From NCBI RefSeq assembly GCF_003586285.1, contig NZ_QUBR01000001.1, positions 434,001 through 498,000 of the forward strand: a stretch of 64,000 nt of DNA, written 5' to 3'. The position numbers were made by a program, and so were the translations under genes. Every line of letters starts with the position of its first letter. The first letter of the stretch is position 1. This document shows positions 1 to 7,817 of the stretch, one piece after another. The DNA comes from Aeromicrobium endophyticum (GTDB taxonomy: Bacteria; Actinomycetota; Actinomycetes; Propionibacteriales; Nocardioidaceae). The notes beneath the pieces were generated by a model. The model made no database searches. It was not told the origin of the DNA and was given only the letters and a program-made list of their open reading frames with translations.

Positions 1-36
1 AACACCGAGCGCATCTCCGCCGGCCTCACCCGCTGA
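1..36 (+). CDS. 3' end of a gene entering from the left
   Basis: Twelve codons ending in TGA, reading NTERISAGLTR, continue a gene that lies outside the window. The next gene is an AztD-like lipoprotein on the same strand 56 bases on, so this could be the end of a zinc-ABC-transporter component such as AztC. That identity rests on context only. Confidence 0.45.
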   Translation, partial: NTERISAGLTR

Positions 37-92
37 CCACCCCCGCACACAGACCCATGCACCACCACCCATCACCACGAAAGAGGTTGCAC

Positions 93-1298
93 ATGTTCGG
101 ACGCACCACCCGGCTCGGAGGGGTCGCCACCGTCACCGGGCTGGCCCTGCTCGTCACCGGCTGCTCGTCGGGCTCGGACGGCACCGACGCCGCGTCGCCC
201 GCCGCCCCCAAGGAGATCAGCACGTCGTCGGCGGGACGCGTCGCCGTCAGCACCCCCGGAGGGATCAGCGTGCTCGACGCGAAGACCCTCGACGTCGTCG
301 ACGACTTCACCACCGAGGAGTTCACCCGACTCAACGCGGCGGGCGACGGCCAGCACGTCTTCGTCACGACGTCGAAGGGCTTCCAGCTGCTCGACACCGT
401 CGCACCGAGGCTGACCGACGCCGTCGTCCCCGCGACGACCGCCGGACACGTCGTCCGCCACGCCGACAAGACGGTGCTGTTCGACGACGGCACGGGCACG
501 ACCTCGATCTTCGAGACCGCCGACCTCACGAAGGTCGACGGCGCCCCCGAGCCCGCCAGCACCTACACCGCCCCCGCCGCCCACCACGGCGTCTCGATCG
601 TCCTCGAGGACGGCACCCTGCTGACCACGATCGGCGACGAGACCTCCCGCTCGGGCGCCGCCGCGATGAAGAAGGAGGGCGACGACTGGACCGAGATCGC
701 CTCGAACAAGGAGTGCCCCGGCATCCACGGCGAGGGCACCGCGAAGGGCGAAGCGGTCGTCTTCGGCTGCGAGGACGGCGCCCTGCTCTACGTCGACGGC
801 GCCTTCGAGAAGCTCGACGCCCCCGACGAGTTCGGCCGCATGGGCAACGCGTACGTGTCCGAGACCAGCCCGATCGTCGTCGGCGACTACAAGACCGACC
901 CCGACGCCGAGGGCTACCTGCTCAACGCCGTCACCCTGATCGACACGGCCGATCGCAGCCTGGAGGTCGTCGACCTGCCGGATGACGTGCAGTACACGTT
1001 CCGCGACGTGGCCCGCGGGCCGGGCGACCGGGCGTACATCCTGTCGACCGACGGCAACATCCACGTGCTTGACCCGGCGACCGGCAAGCTCGTCGACGAG
1101 TTCCCGGTCGTCGAGCCGTGGGAGGGGCCCGCGGAGTGGCAGGACGCGCACCCCGCGATCAGCGTCGACGGCGACATCGCCTACGTCACCGAGCCCGCCA
1201 GCAACACCGTCCACTCGGTCGACCTGACCACCGGAAAGACCACCGCGTCGGTCACGCTCGACAGCACGCCCAACGAGATCGCCGTCGCACTGGGCTGA
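93..1298 (+). CDS. aztD: AztD-like periplasmic zinc chaperone lipoprotein
   Basis: A 401-residue exported lipoprotein. The N-terminus has positive residues, a hydrophobic stretch and the lipobox LVTGC near residue 24, so it should be anchored on the outer face of the membrane. The body shows repeated beta-propeller strands (VAVSTPGGISVLD, IHVLDPATGKLV, VHSVDLTTGKT) with histidine patches (AAHHGVS, CPGIHGEG, DAHPAIS) as in AztD proteins, which pass zinc to the AztABC importer. I chose the ATG at 93 over an in-frame ATG at 57 because AAGAGG lies six bases upstream and because the signal peptide then starts cleanly; the extra peptide would be MHHHPS. The AztD name is family recognition. The safe description is a beta-propeller lipoprotein. 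A weak GTGGGC/GCCCAC stem at 1303-1327 follows, before the convergent ligase gene. Confidence 0.6.
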   Translation: MFGRTTRLGGVATVTGLALLVTGCSSGSDGTDAASPAAPKEISTSSAGRVAVSTPGGISVLDAKTLDVVDDFTTEEFTRLNAAGDGQHVFVTTSKGFQLLDTVAPRLTDAVVPATTAGHVVRHADKTVLFDDGTGTTSIFETADLTKVDGAPEPASTYTAPAAHHGVSIVLEDGTLLTTIGDETSRSGAAAMKKEGDDWTEIASNKECPGIHGEGTAKGEAVVFGCEDGALLYVDGAFEKLDAPDEFGRMGNAYVSETSPIVVGDYKTDPDAEGYLLNAVTLIDTADRSLEVVDLPDDVQYTFRDVARGPGDRAYILSTDGNIHVLDPATGKLVDEFPVVEPWEGPAEWQDAHPAISVDGDIAYVTEPASNTVHSVDLTTGKTTASVTLDSTPNEIAVALG

Positions 1299-1342
1299 TC
1301 ACGTGGGCTGACGCCCGCCCGGCCCACCCGACCGAGCCCCGC

Positions 1343-2332
1343 CTAGGCCCCTGTGGTCTCCGACGGGGTGAGGTCGGGTCGGGCCCGCACGAACGTCACG
1401 GGATGCCGCCAGCGTCCGCGGTCGACCGAGCTGTCGGTCGACACCTCGACCACCAGCGTGGGACGCATCAGGTGGACGGCGGCGCGGGCGTTCCTCCCCC
1501 AGCGCGCGACCTCGCCGTCGGGGCGGCCGTCCGCCCACGGGTGCGGACGACCTTCCTCGACGTCCTCGAGCAGGGCCACGACCTCGGCCCGTTGATGGCG
1601 GTCGAGCTCGGTCGTCGTGCCCGCGAAGGCCAGCCCTCCGCCCTCTTCGGCCAGCGCTAGGACGAGGCGGTCGGGCGCCGCCGGCGAGCCGGTGACGCCG
1701 GCCACGACGGCCTCGACCGTGTCGCGGATGCGCAGCTTGGCCCACTCACGCCGGCCGGACAGGTACGTCGACGTCCGGCCCTTCACGACGACTCCCTCGA
1801 TGCCGACGGGGTTCTCGGCGTACTCGGCGAGCCACGCGCGGGCCTCGTCGGCGTCATCGGTCTGCGGCACCAGCTGGAGCGGTGGCGGCACGCCGTCCAA
1901 CACCGTCTCGAGCAGGGCGCGGCGGGCGCTGAGCGGCTGCTGCCGCAGGTCGACGCCCTCGGCGGCCAGCAGGTCGAAGGCCACGAACGACGCCGGAGGC
2001 CTGGCCCTGACCGGCCCCTTGGAGCGTCCCGACGCGAAGCGGCGCTGCAGCTCGTTGAAGTCGAGCGCGTCACGGGCCCACACGACGAGCTCGCCGTCGA
2101 CGACCACACCGTCCGGGAGGGACTCCGCTGCGGCCTCGGCGACGTCCGAGAACGCCTCGGTCATGTCGTGGCCGCGCCGTGACTGCACCCGGCACCCGTC
2201 GGCCGTGACGAACAGCAGGGCCCGGTACCCGTCGAACTTGGGCTCGTACAGGCACCCGCCGGTCATGGCATCGCCGATCGGCAGGGCGTCCACGGGCCTG
2301 GCCAGCATGGGGTCCTGCGGGAACGGGAGCAC
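1343..2332 (-). CDS. ligC: ATP-dependent DNA ligase, LigC type
   Basis: About 329 residues, the size of stand-alone actinobacterial LigC ligases that act in repair. The adenylation motif YEPKFDGYRA near residue 29 supplies the catalytic lysine (about K32). Later nucleotidyltransferase motifs are VVDGELVVW, SFVAFDLLAAEG, GIEGVVVKGR and EWAKLRI. The C-terminal OB-fold region ends with VVEVSTD and a WRHPVTFVRARPD segment. No polymerase or nuclease domain of the LigD kind is attached. The GTG at 2332 (VLPFPQDPML) matches LigC N-termini and has TACCTG six bases upstream, as in a leaderless start. An ATG at 2308 is the alternative. The reading frame stays open far upstream through the tRNA, which is an artefact. 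Confidence 0.8.
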   Translation of the reverse strand: MLPFPQDPMLARPVDALPIGDAMTGGCLYEPKFDGYRALLFVTADGCRVQSRRGHDMTEAFSDVAEAAAESLPDGVVVDGELVVWARDALDFNELQRRFASGRSKGPVRARPPASFVAFDLLAAEGVDLRQQPLSARRALLETVLDGVPPPLQLVPQTDDADEARAWLAEYAENPVGIEGVVVKGRTSTYLSGRREWAKLRIRDTVEAVVAGVTGSPAAPDRLVLALAEEGGGLAFAGTTTELDRHQRAEVVALLEDVEEGRPHPWADGRPDGEVARWGRNARAAVHLMRPTLVVEVSTDSSVDRGRWRHPVTFVRARPDLTPSETTGA

Positions 2333-2373
2333 GGGACACAGGTACCCCGACACCGAGGGGTGACGCCCACATC

Positions 2374-2423
2374 TGCGGAGCTGCGCACCATTGTCGGGCG
2401 CCGATCCGGTGCGCAGCTCCGCA
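2374..2423. repeat. perfect 16-bp inverted repeat
   Basis: TGCGGAGCTGCGCACC (2374-2389) and its exact reverse complement (2408-2423) flank an 18-base loop. It lies between the tRNA-Tyr terminator and ligC. It could be a second terminator for readthrough from the tRNA or an attenuator before ligC. It has no T run on either side. Confidence 0.6.
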
Positions 2424-2432
2424 CCAGCAACG

Positions 2433-2466
2433 AGCCCCCGACCCGCGTTTCCGCTGGTCGGGGGCT
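2433..2466 (-). terminator. hairpin downstream of tRNA-Tyr
   Basis: AGCCCCCGACC (2433-2443) pairs perfectly with GGTCGGGGGCT (2456-2466) over a 12-base loop, 13 bases past the tRNA 3' end. It is a GC-rich stem without a strong U tract, as is usual in actinobacteria. Confidence 0.6.
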
Positions 2467-2478
2467 GATGTCGTGCTG

Positions 2479-2560
2479 TGGCAGGTGCAGGGTTCGAACC
2501 TGCGTAGGCTGAGCCGTCTGATTTACAGTCAGATCCCTTTGGCCGCTCGGGCAACCTGCC
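2479..2560 (-). tRNA. tRNA-Tyr (GTA)
   Basis: 82-nt class II tRNA. The acceptor stem GGCAGGT pairs with ACCTGCC, with discriminator A and no encoded CCA. The anticodon stem-loop CTGACTGTAAATCAG presents anticodon GTA. A long variable arm (about ACGGCTCAGCCTACG) precedes the T arm GCAGGTTCGAACCCTGC. These features give tyrosine. It is read divergently from yajQ. Confidence 0.95.
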
Positions 2561-2588
2561 GGGGGTGTTGCCGGGGCAACGACGAGCA

Positions 2589-2611
2589 AGCCTAGCGCAG
2601 CCGATTAGGCT
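2589..2611. promoter_or_regulatory. divergent -10 elements for tRNA-Tyr and yajQ
   Basis: AGCCTA (2589-2594) and TAGGCT (2606-2611) form an inverted pair. Read outward they give a TAGGCT -10 box for each of the two divergent genes. No clear -35 box is visible for either, so this is a tentative promoter call. Confidence 0.4.
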
Positions 2612-2653
2612 GAGTGAAATCAGACCCACCGCACGCCGCACCGAGGAGCATTC

Positions 2654-3145
2654 ATGGCCGACTCGTCCTTCGACATCGTGAGCAAGATCGATCGCCAGGA
2701 GGCCGACAACGCGCTCAACCAGGCGGTCAAGGAGATCCAGACCCGCTACGACTTCAAGAACACCGGCGCCGAGATCAAGTGGAGCGGCGAGTGGGGCATC
2801 GAGATCACCGCCAACGCCGACGAGCGCGCGCTGGCCGTGCTCGACGTGTTCAAGGACAAGCTGATCAAGCGCGGCATCTCGCTCAAGGCCCTCGAGGACG
2901 GCGAGCCCCGTCAGTCGGGCAAGGACACCAAGATCAACTGCACCTTCGGCGAGGGCATCAGCCAGGAGCAGGCCAAGAAGGTCTCCAAGCTGATCCGCGA
3001 CGAGGGCCCCAAGGGCGTCAAGGTGCAGATCCAGGGCGACGAGCTGCGCGTCACCAGCAAGAAGCGCGACGACCTGCAGGAGGTCATCGCGCTGCTCAAG
3101 GGTGCCGACCTCGACTTCGCGGTGCAGTTCACCAACTACCGCTGA
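2654..3145 (+). CDS. yajQ: YajQ family nucleotide-binding protein
   Basis: 163 residues, the usual length of the YajQ/DUF520 family, with the conserved start [12 protein letters not shown] and the blocks [33 protein letters not shown] and [21 protein letters not shown]. Family members are small cytoplasmic proteins with two RNP-like folds. Some bind cyclic di-GMP or nucleic acid; the role here is not known. GAGGAG five bases before the ATG fixes the start. The gene stands alone, followed at once by a long bidirectional hairpin. Confidence 0.93.
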   Translation: MADSSFDIVSKIDRQEADNALNQAVKEIQTRYDFKNTGAEIKWSGEWGIEITANADERALAVLDVFKDKLIKRGISLKALEDGEPRQSGKDTKINCTFGEGISQEQAKKVSKLIRDEGPKGVKVQIQGDELRVTSKKRDDLQEVIALLKGADLDFAVQFTNYR

Positions 3146-3172
3146 GCCGAGCTCGACGACCTCACCCGCGAC

Positions 3173-3223
3173 GTGTGACGCCTACGGCGTCATCCCGGTC
3201 GGATGACGCCGTCGGCGTCACAC
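3173..3223. terminator. bidirectional hairpin of the GTGACGCC family
   Basis: Two 23-base arms (3173-3195 and 3201-3223) with one mismatch and a five-base loop CGGTC lie between the converging yajQ and aminotransferase genes. The arm core GTGACGCCTACGGCGT recurs at 47133-47181 in the same kind of position. Confidence 0.75.
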
Positions 3224-3248
3224 ATCGTGGCGATTCGGGCTCGGCGCG

Positions 3249-4625
3249 TCACAGACCCATGTGCTTGCCGGCGTCGCGCAGGACGTCGGTGAGGCCGGCC
3301 ACGATGTCGTCGAGCAGGGCGGCGTCGCTGATCAGCGGCGGGGCGATCTGCAGCACGGCGTCGCCGCGGTCGTCGCAGCGGGCGATCAGCCCGGCCTCGC
3401 GCAGCCGGCGCGGCAGGAACCCGCGCAGCAGGTCGTCACGCTCGGCCTGGTCGAAGCGGGTCGCCTCGTCGTCCTTGACCAGCTCCATGGCCCAGAAGAA
3501 GCCGGCACCGCGGACGTCGCCCACGATGGGCAGGTCGAGCAGGTGCTGCAGGCGGGCCTGCAGCGGGTCAGCCTGCGCCCGGACGTTCTCGAGCACCTGG
3601 TCGCGCTCGATGATCTCGATGCTCTTGGACGCCAGCGCAGCGCTGAGCGGGTGACCGCCGAACGTGATGCCGTGACGGAAGACCTTTCTGTGCGCGACCA
3701 GAGGTGCGACGACGTGCTCGCGGGCCAGCATCGCGCCCATCGGCGCATAGGCCGAGGTCAGCCCCTTGGCGACGCTGATCAGGTCGGGGGCCACGCCCTC
3801 GCGCGACGACGCGAACCACTCGCCGATGCGTCCGAACCCGGTGATGACCTCATCGGCCATCAGCAGCACGCCGTACTTGTCGGCGATCGCGCGCAGGCCC
3901 GTCCAGTAGCCGGCCGGCGCCGTGAAGCAGCCGCCCGCGTTCTGCACCGGCTCGGCGATGATCAGGGCGACCTCGTCGGCACCGGCCGCGACGATCGCCT
4001 CCTCCACCTCGGCCAGCAGGCGGGCGCAGAACGCCGCCTCGTCGTGGCCGTCGTCGGCGCGGAAGCGGTTGGTGTTCGACACCTTGGTGACCTCGACCGG
4101 CGGCGTGCCGAAGCCCTCCTTGAACGGCTGGACGCCCGTGAACGACAACGCTCCGAGGGTGACGCCGTGGTACGCGCGGTCGCGGGCGATCGCCTTGGTG
4201 CGCTGAGGCTGCCCGATCGCGATGAAGTGCTCGCGCACCATCTTCCACGCCGACTCGACCGACTCCGACCCCCCGCCGGTGAAGAACACGCGGTAGTCGT
4301 CGGCGGGGGCCAGCTCGCTCATCTTCTCGGCGAGGTCGATCGTGGCGGGGTGCGCCGTGCCCCAGCTGGTGTTGAACGCCATGGTCGTCAGCTGCTGGGT
4401 CGCCGCCTCGGCCATCTCCTGGCCGTACGAGTAGCCCAGCTGCGAGCAGAACAGGCTCGACAGCGCGTCGATGTAGCGCCGGCCCTTCGTGTCGAAGACG
4501 TACGGTCCCTCGGCACGGTCGATCACGAGGAGGTCGTCGATCTCCTGCTTCGAGAAGTGCAGGATGAGGTTGTCCTTGGCGGACTGCTGCAGGCGGTCGT
4601 GCTGCGGGTTGGGGGCGACGGTCAT
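3249..4625 (-). CDS. class III omega-amino acid aminotransferase
   Basis: 458 residues of the PLP-dependent class III aminotransferase family (beta-alanine:pyruvate, putrescine and GABA aminotransferases). Visible features are FFTGGGSESVESAWK (PLP phosphate), AYHGVTLGALS, MADEVITGFGR (the Asp that holds the PLP ring nitrogen) and SVAKGLTSAY with the Schiff-base lysine at about K287. It is the last gene of the amine-degradation operon. With MmsA at the other end, removal of the amino group from beta-alanine or GABA to give a semialdehyde is the likely step (inference). The ATG at 4625 has GAGAGG seven bases upstream; the GTG at 4631 overlaps the stop of the preceding oxidase and is the alternative. 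Confidence 0.85.
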   Translation of the reverse strand: MTVAPNPQHDRLQQSAKDNLILHFSKQEIDDLLVIDRAEGPYVFDTKGRRYIDALSSLFCSQLGYSYGQEMAEAATQQLTTMAFNTSWGTAHPATIDLAEKMSELAPADDYRVFFTGGGSESVESAWKMVREHFIAIGQPQRTKAIARDRAYHGVTLGALSFTGVQPFKEGFGTPPVEVTKVSNTNRFRADDGHDEAAFCARLLAEVEEAIVAAGADEVALIIAEPVQNAGGCFTAPAGYWTGLRAIADKYGVLLMADEVITGFGRIGEWFASSREGVAPDLISVAKGLTSAYAPMGAMLAREHVVAPLVAHRKVFRHGITFGGHPLSAALASKSIEIIERDQVLENVRAQADPLQARLQHLLDLPIVGDVRGAGFFWAMELVKDDEATRFDQAERDDLLRGFLPRRLREAGLIARCDDRGDAVLQIAPPLISDAALLDDIVAGLTDVLRDAGKHMGL

Positions 4626-4627
4626 GC

Positions 4628-5992
4628 TCACACCTCTCGTGTGTCGGTGGCGATGATGTGGTGGGCCAGCTCGGCCCCGACGCGCAGGGCGCCGTCGACG
4701 TGCTGGAAGCCGAGGCCGGCGACGTCGGAGCTGCCGAGCTGGATGGGGCCGACCGGCTGCCGCAGCGAGGGACCGAACCGCGTCAGCCCTCCGAGGTCGA
4801 AGCTGGTGGCGTAGGCGCCCTGGCCGAGCTCCTCGGACGTCCAGTCGCTCTCGTAGTACGACGACGGCGACAAGGCCGCATCACCGTAGTAGCTCGCCAG
4901 CGACTCCAGGACGGCGCCGCGTCGCTGCTCGGCCGTGAGGCGACGCACCTCGTCGGCACGCTCGTCGGAGACGAATCCCACGAGCGTGCCGCGGGTGTCG
5001 CCGTGGTTGGTGTTGTCGTAGGCCTCGTGCACCAGCTGGTACGGGCTGAACACCGTGCCGGACAGGCCCGCCGCGCGCCAGAACGGCTCGGGGTAGGTGA
5101 CGTGCAGCTTGATGACCTGCCCGAACGACTGGTGCTGGCGCGCCTCGCGCTGCTCGGTGGGCAGGGGCGGGTCGAACCGGATGCGCGAGACTGCGGTCGG
5201 CGGCACCGCCACCACCAGCTGGCGGGCCGACACCGTCAGGTCGCCGGCCGTGACCTCGACACCCGCGTCGCTCCAGCGCACCTTCTCGACGTCGACGCCG
5301 AGCCGGACGTCGTCGCCCAGTCGCTCGGCCAGTGTCAGCGGGACGCGCTGCAGCCCTCCGACGACCCGCTTGTCGAGGATGAACTCGGAGTCGACGAGGT
5401 GGCTGAAGCTGCCGGCACTCGCGGCCATCTGCACGGCCTGCAGCGCCGAGAAGGCGTGCGCGGGCTTGGTCAGCATGGCCTGGGCGATGAACATCGCGAT
5501 GTTGTCGATCGCCTCCTGCTCGTCGCACTGCTCGTCGAGCCAGGCCGCGAAGCTCACGCGGTCGAGCTCGTCGGCGAACGGCGCGTCCCACGGACGGTCG
5601 GCGTCCATCTGAGCGGCCAGCAAGTCGAGCAGCTCCGTGAGCCGCACCATCTCCTTCTCGACGGCCTCCGGCACGGGCAGCTGCTCGCCCTCGAAGGTGC
5701 GGCGCTCCCCCGTGATGCCGATGTAGACCGACTCGCCCTCGCGGTAGCGCGAGAACGTCTCGAGGCCCAGCTCGTCGAGCACGCGCAGCAGCTCGCCCTG
5801 GTCGGGCGAGACCCACTGACCGCCGAGCTCGAGGTCGACCCCGTCGACCTCGTCGGTCCACAGCCGCCCGCCCACGCGGTCGCGCGCCTCGAGCACGACG
5901 ACCGAGCGTCCGGCCCGCTTCAGTGCGTGCGCCGCCGACAGTCCGGTCGCGCCGGCTCCGACCACGACGACGTCCATCGTTTCGCTGCTCAT
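4628..5992 (-). CDS. flavin amine oxidase, putrescine oxidase-like
   Basis: About 454 residues of the monoamine oxidase/putrescine oxidase family. The FAD-binding fold is clear: VVVVGAGATGLSAAHALK, then VVVLEARDRVGGRLWT and LELGGQWV. The substrate-domain segments SFGQVIKLHVTYPEPFWR and GQGAYATSFDLGG and a C-terminal FAD contact (IQLGSSDVAGLGFQHVDGAL) follow. Such enzymes oxidise a primary amine to an aldehyde, ammonia and hydrogen peroxide in the cytoplasm. Its neighbours, an aminoaldehyde dehydrogenase upstream and an aminotransferase downstream, support a diamine such as putrescine or 1,3-diaminopropane. The ATG at 5992 is preferred because GGAGG lies seven bases upstream; the ATG at 5998 overlaps the preceding stop as ATGA. 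Confidence 0.83.
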   Translation of the reverse strand: MSSETMDVVVVGAGATGLSAAHALKRAGRSVVVLEARDRVGGRLWTDEVDGVDLELGGQWVSPDQGELLRVLDELGLETFSRYREGESVYIGITGERRTFEGEQLPVPEAVEKEMVRLTELLDLLAAQMDADRPWDAPFADELDRVSFAAWLDEQCDEQEAIDNIAMFIAQAMLTKPAHAFSALQAVQMAASAGSFSHLVDSEFILDKRVVGGLQRVPLTLAERLGDDVRLGVDVEKVRWSDAGVEVTAGDLTVSARQLVVAVPPTAVSRIRFDPPLPTEQREARQHQSFGQVIKLHVTYPEPFWRAAGLSGTVFSPYQLVHEAYDNTNHGDTRGTLVGFVSDERADEVRRLTAEQRRGAVLESLASYYGDAALSPSSYYESDWTSEELGQGAYATSFDLGGLTRFGPSLRQPVGPIQLGSSDVAGLGFQHVDGALRVGAELAHHIIATDTREV

Positions 5993-5994
5993 CC

Positions 5995-7440
5995 TCATGC
6001 CTCCACGTTGCTCATGACGTGCTTGACCCGCGTGTACTCCTCGAGCCCGTACGCCGACAGGTCCTTGCCGTGCCCCGAGGCCCCGAAACCGCCGTGCGGC
6101 ATCTCCGAGACGAACGGGATGTGGGTGTTGACCCACACGCAGCCGAAGTCGAGATCGGCGGTCATCCGCAGGGCTCGTCCGTGATCCTTGGTCCACACGC
6201 TGGCGGCCAGGCCGTAGGGCACGTCGTTGGCCATCTCCTGGGCCTGCTCGTCGGTCGAGAACGGCTGCACGGTCAGCACGGGTCCGAAGACCTCCTGCTG
6301 CACGACCGCGTCGTCCTGGCGGACTCCCGAGATCACGGTGGGCTGGAAGTAGAAGCCGTCGCCCTCGAGGCGCGAGCCGCCGGTCTCGATCGTGGCGTGG
6401 TCGCCGAGGCCGGCGATCATCCGCTCGACGGACGCGAGGTGGCCGGCGTTGTTGAGCGTGCCGTAGGCGGCCGACTCGTCGTCGGGCGCTCCCGGCACGG
6501 AGGCCTTCGCCTGCTCGACCAGCAACCGCAGCAGCTCGTCGTGGACGCTCTCGTGCACGATGACGCGCGTGGCCGCGGTGCAGTCCTGGCCGGCGTTGAA
6601 GAAGCCGCCGACCGCGATGCCCTCGGCCGCGGCCTGCAGGTCGGCGTCGGCGAACACCACGGCCGGCGCCTTGCCGCCCAGCTCGAGGTGGGCGCGCTTG
6701 AGGTTCTTGGCCGCCGAGACGGCGACCTCGATGCCGGCGCGCACCGAGCCGGTGATGGCGACGAGGCCAGGCACCGGGTGCTCGACCAGCAGGCGTCCGG
6801 TGTCGGCGTTGCCGTTGACGACGTTGAAGACGCCCGCGGGCAGGATCTCGCCGGCGATCTCGGCCAGCCGGACGGTCGAGCGCGGCGTCGTGTCGCTGGG
6901 CTTCAGCACGATCGTGTTGCCGGCCGCGAGTGCGGGAGCGATCTTCCAGATGGCCATCGCGAACGGGTAGTTCCACGGCGTCACCTGGGCCACGACGCCG
7001 ATCGGCTCGCGGCGGATGCTCGACGACAGCCCCTCGACGTACTCGGCGGTCGCCTTGCCCTCGAGCAGCCGTGCGGCACCGGCGAAGAAGCGCAGCTGGT
7101 CGACGCCTTGGTCGATCTCCTCGGTCGCGATGTGCACCTTGACCTGCCCGGTGTCGCGCGACTGCAGCTCGACGAGCTCGTCACGCGCGGCCTCGACCGC
7201 GTCCGCGATCTGCAGCAGCGCGAGCTGGCGCGCCTTGGGCGTCGTGCGCTTCCAGGCCTTCGAGGCGCGCAGGGCCGCCGCGAACGCCGCGTCGACCTCG
7301 TCGGCGGTCGAGATCGGCGACCGACCGTCGGGGCGTCCCGTGGTGGGGTCGACGAGCTCGATGAAGTCCGTCGCGGCCGAGTCGACCAGGGCGCCGTCGA
7401 CGTAGTTCTGGATGACGTCCGTGATGGGTGCTGTTGTCAT
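5995..7440 (-). CDS. aminoaldehyde (gamma-aminobutyraldehyde-type) dehydrogenase
   Basis: 481 residues of the NAD-dependent aldehyde dehydrogenase superfamily. Catalytic features are TPWNYPF (Asn157), LELGGKAPAVVF (general base Glu253) and FFNAGQDCTAATR (nucleophile Cys287), with GFGASGHGKDLS near the end. It resembles the gamma-aminobutyraldehyde/betaine aldehyde branch. In this operon it would oxidise the aminoaldehyde made by the amine oxidases to an omega-amino acid. The start ATG overlaps the cupin stop as ATGA, so the two are translationally coupled. The exact substrate cannot be read from sequence. Confidence 0.87.
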   Translation of the reverse strand: MTTAPITDVIQNYVDGALVDSAATDFIELVDPTTGRPDGRSPISTADEVDAAFAAALRASKAWKRTTPKARQLALLQIADAVEAARDELVELQSRDTGQVKVHIATEEIDQGVDQLRFFAGAARLLEGKATAEYVEGLSSSIRREPIGVVAQVTPWNYPFAMAIWKIAPALAAGNTIVLKPSDTTPRSTVRLAEIAGEILPAGVFNVVNGNADTGRLLVEHPVPGLVAITGSVRAGIEVAVSAAKNLKRAHLELGGKAPAVVFADADLQAAAEGIAVGGFFNAGQDCTAATRVIVHESVHDELLRLLVEQAKASVPGAPDDESAAYGTLNNAGHLASVERMIAGLGDHATIETGGSRLEGDGFYFQPTVISGVRQDDAVVQQEVFGPVLTVQPFSTDEQAQEMANDVPYGLAASVWTKDHGRALRMTADLDFGCVWVNTHIPFVSEMPHGGFGASGHGKDLSAYGLEEYTRVKHVMSNVEA

Positions 7441-7817
7441 GACGTGGCTTCCTCGTGGTCGGGCAGCAGGACGTAGATCTTGCGCAGGGTCTCGTACACG
7501 ATCCAGTGTGTGCGGTCGCCGGCGCGCAGGCGCGCCACGGTGCCGGCGGCCAGCGCGATGCTCGAGCCGTCCTCGAACTCGACCCGACCACGCCCCGACA
7601 GCACGACGAAGACCTCGTCGACCTCGACGTCGGTCACGACGCCCGACGTGATCTCCCAGATGCCGAGCTCGACGCCGGCGTCGTCCGCCAGCGGGAGCGC
7701 CCCCATGGTGGGACGTCCGCCCAGCACGTCCGCAGCGTCGACGGGCGCGTGCTCCACCGGGGCCGCGGAGGCGTCCTGGACGAGCAGCCGGTCGGCGGCG
7801 AGCTCGGTCGTCGTCAT
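7437..7817 (-). CDS. small cupin-domain protein
   Basis: 126 residues. One cupin barrel fills the C-terminal half: GIWEITSGVVTDVEVDEVFVVLSGRGRVEFEDG and AGTVARLRAGDRTHWIVYETLRKIYV resemble the DUF861/Cupin_3 (EutQ-like) type. It is tucked between two catabolic enzymes with ATGA overlaps on both sides, so it is made in step with them. Similar small cupins occur in polyamine and ethanolamine catabolic operons; a direct role has not been shown here. Few histidines are present, so a catalytic metal site is doubtful. Confidence 0.75.
   Translation of the reverse strand: MTTTELAADRLLVQDASAAPVEHAPVDAADVLGGRPTMGALPLADDAGVELGIWEITSGVVTDVEVDEVFVVLSGRGRVEFEDGSSIALAAGTVARLRAGDRTHWIVYETLRKIYVLLPDHEEATS

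Noticed and set aside
57..92. Start at ATG 57 for the lipoprotein, giving an MHHHPS leader
   Set aside because: Tempting as a zinc-binding leader, but AAGAGG and the signal peptide favour ATG 93.
2333..2641. N-terminal extension of LigC across the tRNA-Tyr gene
   Set aside because: The open frame translates the tRNA and its terminator; LigC proteins begin near VLPFPQDPML.
4658..6184. Long plus-strand ORF antisense to the amine oxidase
   Set aside because: Low-complexity Arg/Val/Leu/Asp-rich translation typical of an antisense frame in GC-rich DNA; the opposite strand codes a clear FAD enzyme. The same holds for the long opposite-strand ORFs over the nuo, LuxR-type and men genes.
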